From a virus: DNA of 44,232 nt. This document shows, piece by piece, positions 13,674 through 20,435 of this stretch (within the stretch, counting starts at the first letter, position 1; every line of letters begins with the position of its first letter). The stretch is from the IMG/VR virus record IMGVR_UViG_3300015242_000009, positions 1 through 44,232 of that record; one strand, written 5' to 3'. The notes beneath the pieces were generated by a model. That model had not been told where the DNA came from, made no database searches, and saw only the letters and a list, made by a program, of their open reading frames with translations. Both the position numbers and the translations under genes were made by a program.

Positions 13674-13852
13674 CGTTTGAGCCAAAGCGCAAAATCGCCT
13701 ACAACATCGCTGGAGAGCCTTGGGGCGAGTCATGGCTACTAACGACTGAGGAAGCGCGGATTGCGCTCTACGCTCTTGGCGCTATGTCCTACTACGACGA
13801 GGATGCGGCAGCGCTCTGGGCAGCCCTCCTCGATGGAGTGTTAGCCGGCTGA
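13670..13852 (+). CDS. Small hypothetical protein (60 aa)
   Basis: ATG 13670 overlaps the previous TGA (ATGA). Mixed sequence ending in a helix (TTEEARIALYALGAMSYYDE, then DAAALWAALLDGVLAG). Last gene of the plus-strand operon, overlapping the end of the convergent gene 13841-14059 by 12 bases. Unrecognised. Confidence 0.65.
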   Translation: MTFEPKRKIAYNIAGEPWGESWLLTTEEARIALYALGAMSYYDEDAAALWAALLDGVLAG

Positions 13853-14059
13853 GTCCTCAATCTCCTCGGCGTCGTCTCCAAAGAAACGCGTCTCGGCTCC
13901 GTAGTAAGGCGGTTCACCTACGTTGATCGAACCGTCTGGGTACTTCCGCGTCAGCTTGTCGAAGCCACCTTCAAGAGCGCAGAGACACAGATGGGGACCA
14001 TCGTGGCCACGCTCTAGCTCACAGCCGTGGGAGTTCCAATAGACGCGGCAGGGCTTCAC
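13841..14059 (-). CDS. Cys/His-rich small protein (72 aa)
   Basis: ATG 14059 overlaps the stop of the putative TerS gene (ATGA). N-terminal part has CRVYWNSHGCELERGHDGPH followed by LCLC, which looks like a small zinc-binding or disulfide-rich fold. Acidic C-terminus. Last gene of the operon from 14910. Unrecognised. Confidence 0.65.
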   Translation of the reverse strand: MKPCRVYWNSHGCELERGHDGPHLCLCALEGGFDKLTRKYPDGSINVGEPPYYGAETRFFGDDAEEIEDSAG

Positions 14060-14577
14060 TCCGCGATCTCCTCGGCTTCGCCCTCAAGCTCTTCTCCAGG
14101 CCAAACCACGCGGATGCCCTTGTTGGCCAGGTTGGCGATGTTCTGCGTGATGTTGACCTGAACCGTAGGCGTCTGCTCTCCATCGAGCTGCTGGCCCTTG
14201 TCGGTATGGATCGCTGAGCCTAGGCCGGCTTTGCCCTTCAGAGTCAGTTCAGCCTCAGGCTTAAGCTCTCCGGCCTCAAGTTTGGCTTGTAGGCGGGTGG
14301 TGACCTGTTCCTCAAGCTCCAGGTCCCTGATGGCCGCTGCGTGGTGTTTGTCAGCGAGGAATTCTTTAACGTCCTGAGCCCGCTTGACGCGGGCTGCGCG
14401 GTACTTGTCGGGGTGCTCGATACGTGCCCAGCGTTTGAGGCGCGCCACGGTGGCCGGGAAGCCTTCCAGCTTGAGCTGACGTTCAGTAGCAGCGAGGTTA
14501 CCTGCGTTAAGGGCCAAGGACTCCATTGCATGATCGACCTCGGGGCCAGTGAAGTTGCGCTGCATGGTCGTGTTCAT
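14056..14577 (-). CDS. Putative terminase small subunit (173 aa)
   Basis: Start set at ATG 14577, overlapping the TGA of the previous gene (ATGA). Residues about 15-60 have a helix-turn-helix pattern of the type found in actinophage TerS (ALNAGNLAATERQLKLEGFP, then ATVARLKRWARIEHPDKY). Next come a charged coiled-coil oligomerisation part (AIRDLELEEQVTTRLQAKLE), the AGLGSAIHTDKGQQL element that recurs in such proteins, and an acidic end. TerS would recognise the packaging site and load TerL (5308-6900). The genes are 7 kb apart, which is unusual. It could instead be another HTH regulator. Confidence 0.55.
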   Translation of the reverse strand: MNTTMQRNFTGPEVDHAMESLALNAGNLAATERQLKLEGFPATVARLKRWARIEHPDKYRAARVKRAQDVKEFLADKHHAAAIRDLELEEQVTTRLQAKLEAGELKPEAELTLKGKAGLGSAIHTDKGQQLDGEQTPTVQVNITQNIANLANKGIRVVWPGEELEGEAEEIAE

Positions 14578-14729
14578 GCGTCCACTGCCAATTGCAATGC
14601 GAGGAGGTACGTCCCCCACGCACCGTCCAACTCATCGCCTATAGCTGAGTGGAACACAGGCCACTCCCAACTGGCGTCAACGAGCCAGCGCTTACGTTCT
14701 ACCCAAGGTGGAACCGATAGATCTCTCAT
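14574..14729 (-). CDS. Small hypothetical protein (51 aa)
   Basis: ATG 14729 lies seven bases after a TAGGAT -10 box (14742-14737), so translation is probably from a leaderless transcript. Trp-rich sequence (VPPWVERKRWLVDASWEW, then PVFHSAIGDELDGAWGTYL). Stop overlaps the ATG of the putative TerS gene. Unrecognised. Confidence 0.65.
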   Translation of the reverse strand: MRDLSVPPWVERKRWLVDASWEWPVFHSAIGDELDGAWGTYLLALQLAVDA

Positions 14730-14736
14730 GGCCACG

Positions 14737-14742
14737 ATCCTA
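14737..14742 (-). promoter_or_regulatory. Leaderless-type -10 box (TAGGAT)
   Basis: TAGGAT, CGTGGCC, ATG. Its first three bases are the TAG stop codon of the upstream gene 14740-14910. Confidence 0.6.
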
Positions 14743-14910
14743 TCTCAAACTTTCCCTTTCCCAAACTTTCCTCGACATGATTAGTAAAAGCAACTCGATA
14801 TGCTCAGCCTCGGTTAGTTTACGGACCCTGGGAGTTGCAGATTTCAGCCTTAGCGGGGGGATGGCTGCCGCTCGGGCAAGGTCGCCAATGATGGACCATG
14901 AGGTTTTCAT
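14740..14910 (-). CDS. Small hypothetical protein (56 aa)
   Basis: ATG 14910 lies six bases after TAGGAT (14922-14917), leaderless type. Basic middle (PPLRLKSATPRVRKLTEAEH) and helical end (IELLLLIMSRKVWERESLR). The stop codon TAG doubles as the start of the next gene's -10 box. Divergent from the plus-strand pair 14932-15371. Unrecognised. Confidence 0.6.
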   Translation of the reverse strand: MKTSWSIIGDLARAAAIPPLRLKSATPRVRKLTEAEHIELLLLIMSRKVWERESLR

Positions 14911-14916
14911 ACCACG

Positions 14917-14922
14917 ATCCTA
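14917..14922 (-). promoter_or_regulatory. Leaderless-type -10 box (TAGGAT) with possible -35
   Basis: TAGGAT, CGTGGT, ATG. A TTGCCT lies 18 bases upstream on the minus strand and could be a -35. The same TTGCCT-18 pattern is seen for the promoter at 22686. Confidence 0.6.
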
Positions 14923-14931
14923 TCGCAGGAC

Positions 14932-15138
14932 GTGGACACAAGGCAAGAGAAACGGAATCCCCACCGAAACCGTTGGGCCAAGACGCCTCTTTGGTTGCCC
15001 AGGCGTGTCCTAGCTCCCACTCACTCAGGAACGCGCCCGAGAGTCGGACCATTGTATCGAAAACTCCACCGCTCGCGGATCAACGGCGAGGAGGCTCTAC
15101 GAGCGGTGGCATTGCGGGAGAGAACCGCAAACATATGA
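14932..15138 (+). CDS. Basic hypothetical protein (68 aa)
   Basis: GTG 14932 to TGA 15138. Very basic first half (DTRQEKRNPHRNRWAKTPLW) and a helical second half (RINGEEALRAVALRERTAN). Divergent from 14740-14910 with only 21 bases between starts, so any transcript would have almost no leader. The stop overlaps the next ATG (ATGA), which supports translation. Possibly nucleic-acid binding; unrecognised. Confidence 0.5.
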   Translation: MDTRQEKRNPHRNRWAKTPLWLPRRVLAPTHSGTRPRVGPLYRKLHRSRINGEEALRAVALRERTANI

Positions 15139-15371
15139 GTCGGGGAAGAACGGACGACTCATCAAGACGGACGTTGTGGCGCTTCCGTTTGGACCTACGC
15201 GCGATAGCGGTCGAGAGCTTCCCTGCGACAACGCCAAGGCAGATTCTACTGGAAATTGAGGCAATGCACCCAACTGCCGGGTGCCCCCAGCTTCCAAGAG
15301 CCCTGAACAAGCAACTCCCCCTCGCTATTGGTTATTCACGAGGATGCGCGATCTTATGGCGCTCCAGCTAG
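15135..15371 (+). CDS. Basic hypothetical protein (78 aa)
   Basis: ATG 15135 overlaps the previous TGA (ATGA). A longer frame from 14898 exists, but its first part overlaps the previous gene. Arg-rich N-terminus (MSRGRTDDSSRRTLWRFRLD), then PRQILLEIEAMHPTAG and LNKQLPLAIGYSRGCAILW. Ends 21 bases before the convergent gene 15393-15692. Unrecognised. Confidence 0.5.
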   Translation: MSRGRTDDSSRRTLWRFRLDLRAIAVESFPATTPRQILLEIEAMHPTAGCPQLPRALNKQLPLAIGYSRGCAILWRSS

Positions 15372-15392
15372 TGCAGAAACATAGCAGTTCGG

Positions 15393-15692
15393 TCAAGCCG
15401 AGGGGACTAGAAGTGCTAGCAACTGGTCGCGAACCTTGATCGCATCTTGCAGGTGGCGCTCCGTAGCGGCACTGGGAGGCAGTATGTCTGCGCCCTCCGC
15501 AATCAAGCCTTTGAATACGTCGCCGGGAAGCGTCAACGTAGGGGGTATAGAAGCAGCGGCTTCCTCCAGCTTCTCCCATTCCCAGATGTCTCCTGCCTTC
15601 ATCCGAAGCAGCACAGCGCCATTAAACGTCTCTTGGCGAATCCAAACATCGATCAGATCCGTGCCTGGACGCCATTGCGTTACGACCTTCAT
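15393..15692 (-). CDS. Hypothetical protein (99 aa)
   Basis: Last gene of the long minus-strand operon 19266-15393. ATG 15692 overlaps the previous stop. First half beta-rich (TDLIDVWIRQETFNGAVLLR), second half helical (ATERHLQDAIKVRDQLLALL). Unrecognised. Confidence 0.7.
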   Translation of the reverse strand: MKVVTQWRPGTDLIDVWIRQETFNGAVLLRMKAGDIWEWEKLEEAAASIPPTLTLPGDVFKGLIAEGADILPPSAATERHLQDAIKVRDQLLALLVPSA

Positions 15693-16042
15693 CCGTTTGG
15701 CCCTAGCGGGGAATCGGGCTGTATCGCACCCAGGAGACTCATCTGGTCTTTCTTACGACGCTTCGCTCCCGCTGCCGGATGAGCTATCAGCTTAATCCGT
15801 TCGTCTTCCTGACCATCGCGGTAGACATCGACCTCGTAACCTCTGGCTCGCAGGTCCATTGCTATTGCTGGCAAACTTGCCCAGCCGTTTTCATGGAAGA
15901 CCTCGGCTAGAACGCCGTCTGCTTTGCTCTCGGCCGTATTCAGGAGTTTCACGACCCCTGAAACGTTGGTTAGCTCTTTCGTCAGAGCCTGCGGGACCCA
16001 GCCGCCTGCTCCATCGTCCTTGTAGGGCTTATGGAGCGGCAT
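15689..16042 (-). CDS. Hypothetical protein (117 aa)
   Basis: ATG 16042 lies inside the end of 16029-16187 in another frame. Middle has SGVVKLLNTAESKADGVLAE and DLRARGYEVDVYRDGQEDER, a helix-strand pattern. Basic linker GAKRRKKDQ near the end. Unrecognised; a small nuclease- or RNA-binding-like fold is possible. Confidence 0.7.
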   Translation of the reverse strand: MPLHKPYKDDGAGGWVPQALTKELTNVSGVVKLLNTAESKADGVLAEVFHENGWASLPAIAMDLRARGYEVDVYRDGQEDERIKLIAHPAAGAKRRKKDQMSLLGAIQPDSPLGPNG

Positions 16043-16187
16043 CTACGAATTCGACCTCGTCTATCGTCCAGCTCAAACGCTTCTCTAGGTATGGAAGATC
16101 CACGTCCTTATCCATCGCATCCATATCGCCCAGCGCGTTCAGCACCGCTACGGCAGCCTCAACGAGATCCTTAACCTCTCGGGTCAT
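16029..16187 (-). CDS. Small acidic protein (52 aa)
   Basis: ATG 16187 overlaps the stop of the previous gene. Acidic and helical (REVKDLVEAAVAVLNALGDM, then DKDVDLPYLEKRLSWTIDEV). The 14-base overlap with the next gene and its place in a fully packed operon support it as a gene. Unrecognised. Confidence 0.65.
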   Translation of the reverse strand: MTREVKDLVEAAVAVLNALGDMDAMDKDVDLPYLEKRLSWTIDEVEFVDAAP

Positions 16188-16591
16188 ACTCCATCACCGA
16201 ACTCCTTACGGAGGCTCTGACAGGCGGAAATCGAAGACTTCAGGTTGCTCATCCAGAGCTTAAGCGCGTCTATGCGAGCCTTCTTAGACTGATACTCGCC
16301 CCAGCGGAGCGGATCTTTGGCTCTGACGCGCCTCTCTGCCATCGCCTCACGGATATCGGCGGGTGGTGGCTTGCGCTCGTGTTCTATCGCGTCATCCCAA
16401 ATCGAGAGCTTCTCTTCGTCCACAGCGATCTTGTAGACAATCCCGATCCCTTTGTCTCCGTAGAACTCGTTAGCCAATTGGCTCAGCTCGAAGGCCGCTG
16501 CGTGCATGCCCCTACCCGCCTGGTCTAGATCTTCGATGACTTTCTGGCCAGAACGAGGTTCATACGGCTTCTCATCGGAATTTGCATTCAC
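16184..16591 (-). CDS. Hypothetical protein (135 aa)
   Basis: Start set at GTG 16591, which overlaps the TGA of the previous gene (GTGA); a TTG at 16609 is in frame but lies inside that gene. Helical (VIEDLDQAGRGMHAAAFELS, then KKARIDALKLWMSNLKSS). Contains a basic middle (AERRVRAKDPLRWGEY). The pattern is that of a helical-bundle protein. Unrecognised. Confidence 0.7.
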   Translation of the reverse strand: MNANSDEKPYEPRSGQKVIEDLDQAGRGMHAAAFELSQLANEFYGDKGIGIVYKIAVDEEKLSIWDDAIEHERKPPPADIREAMAERRVRAKDPLRWGEYQSKKARIDALKLWMSNLKSSISACQSLRKEFGDGV

Positions 16592-16824
16592 TCTCCACCA
16601 ATTTCCCAAGGCCAGAAGTCCTTGGCCTCAATAGCCTCCCCTTGGCGGAAGAACGCGACAGAATCCCATACAGGCTTCTCTTTGTCAGAAATCGTGATCT
16701 GCTCAACCCGACACTTGCCAATCCAACGGGACACCATCCTCGCCACTTCCTCGGCTTGTTCCCGGTGCGCGAATTGAGGACATTCGGAAGATCCCTTAGG
16801 CGGCGCTATCAGATAAACCTTCAT
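16588..16824 (-). CDS. Hypothetical protein (78 aa)
   Basis: ATG 16824 overlaps the previous stop (ATGA). Begins with a strand and a loop (MKVYLIAPPKGSSECPQFAH), followed by a helix (QAEEVARMVSRWIGKCR), then a strand and an acidic end. This could be a small alpha/beta enzyme-like or ligand-binding domain. Unrecognised. Confidence 0.7.
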   Translation of the reverse strand: MKVYLIAPPKGSSECPQFAHREQAEEVARMVSRWIGKCRVEQITISDKEKPVWDSVAFFRQGEAIEAKDFWPWEIGGE

Positions 16825-17075
16825 CGAAACAGCCGTTCGTTCTGATCGGTCCACGCGGCGTAGTCGTCCAGCGGCCTTTCGTGGCGCGCTTCTTCTTCTA
16901 CGCGGCGCTGTGAGCGCTCGTCTGCGAAGAGATAGGGGAGCATAAGAACGTTGGAGAACCCCGAGCCAGCTTTCTTCTGAGCCTCCGCCCAAGCCACGTC
17001 CTCTCGCGCTACTCGTTCCTCTTCGGCCTGATCTGCTGCTTCTTGCTCAGCTTGGTCCTTCTCCCAAGAACTCAC
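16821..17075 (-). CDS. Acidic helical protein (84 aa)
   Basis: ATG 17075 overlaps the previous stop (ATGA). The N-terminal 35 residues are a charged helix (EKDQAEQEAADQAEEERVAR), probably coiled coil; the rest is mixed. Unrecognised. Confidence 0.7.
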   Translation of the reverse strand: MSSWEKDQAEQEAADQAEEERVAREDVAWAEAQKKAGSGFSNVLMLPYLFADERSQRRVEEEARHERPLDDYAAWTDQNERLFR

Positions 17076-17263
17076 TCGGAAGCCCCCGACAACTTCGTCA
17101 AGGCGTCCTCAACAACATCGCGAACGATGGCCTTGCGCATATCGAAGGTAGCGCCCTCTGTCAAAGGGGCAGTCGTGCTAGCCCAAAGCGCGCCGGATTC
17201 AGGGTCTTCCACGTTGGCTCTCAACCAACCATCAGCCTTAAAAACCTCAACCGTGAGCTTCAT
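17072..17263 (-). CDS. Small beta-rich protein (63 aa)
   Basis: ATG 17263 overlaps the previous stop (ATGA). Strand-rich N-terminal half (MKLTVEVFKADGWLRANVED), C-terminal helix (RKAIVRDVVEDALTKLSG). Unrecognised. Confidence 0.7.
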   Translation of the reverse strand: MKLTVEVFKADGWLRANVEDPESGALWASTTAPLTEGATFDMRKAIVRDVVEDALTKLSGASE

Positions 17264-17838
17264 GCCGCTCTCCTCGCCGTCTCGTTGATCCTCGATTCCA
17301 GCTTGCTCAAGACCTTCTCGATCTTTCTCTCGGCAAACCGAAGTTCCGATCCAAAGGTACCACGGCCATGTAGGAGCGGGTTGTCCCGGATGCGGTCCAA
17401 GGCTCCTTTGACCTCTGCGCGGTGGCTTCTGAGCAGTTGAAGCGCGGGATCAGTGCTCTGTTTCTTGAAACGTTCCTGGTCGGCCCTTGAGACTTCCTCC
17501 CCAGGGCCTCTAAGGGCCGCTCCGGGACTGTGGGTATACCCAGACGCCTCAGAGGCTTTGACAAGCTCAGCGCCCACGAGATCGTCTCTCAGGCCCTCCT
17601 CGTACCCTGCGCTGCGAGTCCTGGCGCGTAGGAGCCTTGGTCGGTCGTCTTTCGTGACGTAGAGGAGAACTTTTTCCTCTGGGTCGGTCTCGTCCACTCC
17701 AACTAGCGTGATCCCGACTTTGGTCGAGAGCTTAAAGAAGGTCCCCACTGGCTCATACCAGTCTTTGAGGACCGTGATCCTTGGATGTTCCCCCGCAAAC
17801 AGAGCTTTGCGCTGCGCCCCCGTCAAGGGCAGGCTCAT
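17260..17838 (-). CDS. Hypothetical protein (192 aa)
   Basis: ATG 17838 overlaps the previous stop (ATGA). Residues about 1-65 look like a small beta-barrel (RITVLKDWYEPVGTFFKLST, then KVLLYVTKDDRPRLL), possibly PUA/ASCH-like. A charged linker and a C-terminal helical segment follow (RFAERKIEKVLSKLESRI). One of the two largest genes of this operon. Unrecognised; RNA or modified-nucleotide binding is a guess. Confidence 0.7.
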   Translation of the reverse strand: MSLPLTGAQRKALFAGEHPRITVLKDWYEPVGTFFKLSTKVGITLVGVDETDPEEKVLLYVTKDDRPRLLRARTRSAGYEEGLRDDLVGAELVKASEASGYTHSPGAALRGPGEEVSRADQERFKKQSTDPALQLLRSHRAEVKGALDRIRDNPLLHGRGTFGSELRFAERKIEKVLSKLESRINETARRAA

Positions 17839-18116
17839 GGGCGAAGCTCAGTGGGGAACTCGGACCAGGGAATAGGTTCTCCGTTTTCCCTGGTCGGTTG
17901 CCACGGCTTGCCTTTCAGACCCTCCCAAAAAGCAAGGAATTCTTGATGCCGCATAGACGTAGTCCCCAGCAATTCTCCGGTCTTCTCTGGTCCACTAAAC
18001 CAGCGGATAGCCCAAAGAAAGTCTTCGTTCAAAGGAACAGCTTCAATCGACTGAGCCTCGTCCGGAATGGCTGGAACCAGTTCCTCAAGTTGCTGGCGGG
18101 TTGAGGAGGGGGTCAA
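17835..18116 (-). CDS. Hypothetical protein (93 aa)
   Basis: ATG 18116 overlaps the previous stop (ATGA). Acidic N-terminal part (RQQLEELVPAIPDEAQSIEA), then aromatic-rich DFLWAIRWFSGPEKTGELLG. The end is proline-rich. Unrecognised. Confidence 0.7.
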   Translation of the reverse strand: MTPSSTRQQLEELVPAIPDEAQSIEAVPLNEDFLWAIRWFSGPEKTGELLGTTSMRHQEFLAFWEGLKGKPWQPTRENGEPIPWSEFPTELRP

Positions 18117-18319
18117 GCGCCTTCCTCGGCGAATCGCAAGAAGGCGTTCAGTCGTTCCAGGGTTTCCACTGACCCAGATGCAGCGCCGCAGCCGAAGGAA
18201 TTCCCATTGCCTGAAGCCTGAGAGTCGCGCTTGGCATTGCGTTCTCGGCGAAGTTCGTCCTCAATCCAATCTTCTATCTCAGGTTGTCTTCGATACGCCC
18301 TACTAGCCACTTTCGCCAT
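18113..18319 (-). CDS. Small hypothetical protein (68 aa)
   Basis: The ATG at 18319 overlaps the end of 18274-18783 by 46 bases; a GTG at 18310 is an alternative. Charged helix (PEIEDWIEDELRRERNAKRD), then a Gly/Ser linker with one Cys, then a short helix (ETLERLNAFLRFAEEGA). Unrecognised. Confidence 0.6.
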   Translation of the reverse strand: MAKVASRAYRRQPEIEDWIEDELRRERNAKRDSQASGNGNSFGCGAASGSVETLERLNAFLRFAEEGA

Positions 18320-18783
18320 AAGACTTGATCATCCTCCTCGCCTGGAACTCTCTCGGCAAACGATTCCATCTTGGCCTTGTCTCTGAAGATAAGCTCGAAG
18401 TCGTCATAGCGCTTTAAGCGACCGTTCTTGAGTTCCTTCGTGCCTGGATCATAGGTCGCACCGCAGATGGCTTGCAAGCAGCCTACAGGACCAACGCGCT
18501 TCAAGTGCGGCTTGAGCAAATGAAACTCCTCAGCGTCGAAGCGCTGGCCTTCGTGATTACAGGCGAGCGCATACCACTGGAAAACGCCTTCTCCCTCGTC
18601 CCAAAGCAGGTCCTTACGCGCATCTACCTCGATATTGCGCTCTAGCTTCGTGATCTTGGCCTTGTGAAGGCGGTTCTCCTTCTCTAGCTGAACGATCACA
18701 TCCTCCCGCGTTTGACAGGCGGGGCATGTAAGGACCTCGCCAGTCTCGGGATGGACGACGCCGAGGAGGGGCCGGCGGCTCAC
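18274..18783 (-). CDS. Hypothetical protein with CPAC zinc-like motif (169 aa)
   Basis: ATG 18783 overlaps the previous stop. Near the N-terminus are TCPACQTRED (CxxC), then a coiled-coil helix (QLEKENRLHKAKITKLERN), and a later Cys/His pair (ALACNHEG). The C-terminal part is charged (GRLKRYDDFELIFRDKAKME). A zinc-stabilised scaffold or nucleic-acid-binding protein is possible. Unrecognised. Confidence 0.7.
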   Translation of the reverse strand: MSRRPLLGVVHPETGEVLTCPACQTREDVIVQLEKENRLHKAKITKLERNIEVDARKDLLWDEGEGVFQWYALACNHEGQRFDAEEFHLLKPHLKRVGPVGCLQAICGATYDPGTKELKNGRLKRYDDFELIFRDKAKMESFAERVPGEEDDQVLWRKWLVGRIEDNLR

Positions 18784-18959
18784 GCCTTGCGCCAGTCATC
18801 CAGAACGACCCGTAGTTCCTTGAATTGCCGCTCGCATTCCCACTTATCGCGGAAGTAGTCGCTCGCGTAGTCCCAACCCTCTTCGGCTAGATCTAGCGCC
18901 TCTTCGAGCATCTTCTGGTGCATGACATCCAAAGCTTCTGAGAGCTTGCGCTCGCTCAC
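18780..18959 (-). CDS. Small acidic helical protein (59 aa)
   Basis: Start set at GTG 18959, overlapping the TGA of the previous gene (GTGA); the longer open frame to 19043 is not used. Acidic helices (SERKLSEALDVMHQKMLEEA, then WECERQFKELRVVLDDWRK). Unrecognised. Confidence 0.65.
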   Translation of the reverse strand: MSERKLSEALDVMHQKMLEEALDLAEEGWDYASDYFRDKWECERQFKELRVVLDDWRKA

Positions 18960-19123
18960 GACCACTTCGCTTCGGTTTTGTGCTGATGACGCAACGCAGC
19001 GAATAGCCGAGGATCTGCGCCTAGACGATCGAGCAGAGGCCAAAGACCGCGCAAGCTCTCAGCTTCCCGATGCACCTTCACAACCTTCATTTCCCAGTGT
19101 TGCAGTTGCTCTCTCGCGCTCAT
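18956..19123 (-). CDS. Small basic protein (55 aa)
   Basis: Start set at ATG 19123, overlapping the stop of the previous gene (ATGA). Helical and basic (SAREQLQHWEMKVVKVHREA, then LRGLWPLLDRLGADPRLFAA). Unrecognised. Confidence 0.65.
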   Translation of the reverse strand: MSAREQLQHWEMKVVKVHREAESLRGLWPLLDRLGADPRLFAALRHQHKTEAKWS

Positions 19124-19266
19124 GCTTTGCAGAACTTCTCTCCATCCCAGCGCCATTCGGGCCAATAGGGATGAAGGTCACCGGGTTGTAGATTCTTCTT
19201 CGGCCTTAACTCCTCCACCGGAGTCTCGTTTGCTTCGCCGTCGAACCGTAGCTGCGTCTCCTCCAC
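19120..19266 (-). CDS. Small protein (48 aa), first gene of a 14-gene operon
   Basis: GTG 19266, with AAAGGGAAGG upstream, to TGA 19120. Too short to be obvious, but the frame is supported by its ATGA overlap with 18956-19123. Acidic N-terminus (VEETQLRFDGEANETPVEEL), then PGDLHPYWPEWRWDGEKFC, rich in Trp/Tyr. It heads the operon that runs to 15393. Unrecognised. Confidence 0.6.
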   Translation of the reverse strand: MEETQLRFDGEANETPVEELRPKKNLQPGDLHPYWPEWRWDGEKFCKA

Positions 19267-19537
19267 CGGCCTTCCCTTTCTCCATAGGTTGACCTATTCC
19301 CTGGCGTCCCACCCCGGCGCCGCGAACAGGGAATAGCTAAGCAATAGCTATAGAAGCTCTTGACTGGATTAGAAGTGCAATCCCCGGCAACGTGGGAAAT
19401 CCCCGAGAGAGCCAGGGGCGCCAGTCACCAAACCTCACGGCCGCGCTATGCCTCCTCTCTCGGTTCTGCCTCGCCATTGGCACGTCAGGTCTTATTGCCC
19501 GCCACCACTCGCAGAGCCTTGTGTGCTAGCGTTCTCC
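19267..19537. promoter_or_regulatory. 270-base intergenic region with inverted repeat
   Basis: No gene is visible here. CTATTCCCTG (19294-19303) and CAGGGAATAG (19327-19336) are perfect 10-base inverted arms separated by 23 bases, 30-70 bases upstream of the operon start at 19266. They could be an operator pair or a stem-loop leader. An AGCTATAG-rich stretch (about 19335-19352) may hold a minus-strand -10. The remainder (19380-19537) shows no clear signal. Confidence 0.45.
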
Positions 19538-19729
19538 CTAGAAGTCTCCGTTCTCGGTAGCACGGTACGGACTCTTTGAGAGGGCGTCCTTCGGGGCGCC
19601 TTTCTCATGAGGTGCAAGCTGCTTCTTGTGAGCGGCCTGAGCCAAGCCTTTCCAGGTCTTGGGGTCGTCGCCGGGCCACTCCCGACCCTCCTCAAGCCGC
19701 CAACGGGCCATCTGCGCAGTCTCAGGCAT
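19538..19729 (-). CDS. Small hypothetical protein (63 aa)
   Basis: ATG 19729 overlaps the end of the previous gene (ATGCCTGA). Rich in charged and polar residues (QMARWRLEEGREWPGDDPKT, then KKQLAPHEKGAPKDALSK). Probably the last gene of its operon, with the 270-base control region after it. Unrecognised. Confidence 0.65.
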   Translation of the reverse strand: MPETAQMARWRLEEGREWPGDDPKTWKGLAQAAHKKQLAPHEKGAPKDALSKSPYRATENGDF

Positions 19730-19946
19730 CTGCCTTGTCCTTCGACTCTTCCGCCGCAGGCTCCTCGACCTTAGCCCGGCTCTTGACGAACAACTCAGGA
19801 ATCATTCGAGCTTTCGAATGCGAGTTCCTGATCCCGCCGGTGCAGTAGCCACGCATGACCTTGCGTCCTGCCAAAGGCACTTTCCCGATCTGCTTGCACT
19901 CGGGGCAAACGAGAAGGAAGGTATGAAGGGCGTGAACGCGAGCCAC
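19722..19946 (-). CDS. Putative zinc-binding protein (74 aa)
   Basis: The frame has no ATG near its start. GTG 19946 lies seven bases after a TGtTAGGCT element, the leaderless geometry seen elsewhere, so it is preferred over GTG 19976. LLVCPECKQIGKVPLAG gives CxxC, followed by RGYCTGG, a likely three- or four-ligand zinc site. C-terminal acidic tail (EEPAAEESKDKADA). Unrecognised. Confidence 0.55.
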   Translation of the reverse strand: MARVHALHTFLLVCPECKQIGKVPLAGRKVMRGYCTGGIRNSHSKARMIPELFVKSRAKVEEPAAEESKDKADA

Positions 19947-20055
19947 TCGTGAGAGCCTAACAAATCGGCCCGCCACCCTCAACTTCGAGAGCAACGGGCC
20001 AGTCCCATCGTCGTCAGCGGGGCGTAGATAGCGCTTAGACGTCTCTCCGTAGCTC

Positions 20056-20229
20056 CTAAGCGGCGTTCTCGTCTTTTGAAGGGGTAGGTGGCGGGTCGGA
20101 GTTAGCGGGGCTTAGATCGCTCTTTTGCGAGTCCATCCGTTCTTGAAGCTGCGCTAGCTTCTGATGCGCTCGCTCAGATAGACGACCCCCAGGGAAGGCA
20201 TCTGCTAACGCAGCTTCGCGGCCGTTCAT
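20056..20229 (-). CDS. Small hypothetical protein (57 aa)
   Basis: ATG 20229 overlaps the previous stop (TGATG). First half helical (REAALADAFPGGRLSERAHQ, then KLAQLQERMDSQ), second half Pro/Ser-rich and probably disordered. The 109 bases between its stop and 19946 hold only the candidate promoter for the next gene. Unrecognised. Confidence 0.65.
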   Translation of the reverse strand: MNGREAALADAFPGGRLSERAHQKLAQLQERMDSQKSDLSPANSDPPPTPSKDENAA

Positions 20230-20435
20230 CAATCAACCTCCGGTCTCTGGGGCCTCGTAGAGCCTCCTACGACTCGCTCTGCGTAGTCGGCCGCAGCAGC
20301 CTCCCGTCCATCCCCTAGCACGGTGCCTCTGATGGAAGCCGAGTAACCTCGCAGCCATGCGGTTTCGAGTTCTTCTCGAAGCATTGGAACGCCTTCTTCA
20401 AGTAGCTGATCTTCGATCTCTTTTTCAGTTTTCAT
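20229..20435 (-). CDS. Small hypothetical protein (68 aa)
   Basis: ATG 20435 overlaps the end of the previous gene by 11 bases. Acidic helix at the start (KTEKEIEDQLLEEGVPMLRE) and a basic end (RVVGGSTRPQRPEVD). Unrecognised. Confidence 0.7.
   Translation of the reverse strand: MKTEKEIEDQLLEEGVPMLREELETAWLRGYSASIRGTVLGDGREAAAADYAERVVGGSTRPQRPEVD

Noticed and set aside
14898-15134. Longer N-terminal extension of the gene at 15135
   Set aside because: It overlaps 14932-15138 in another frame, and the coupled ATG at 15135 is the better start.
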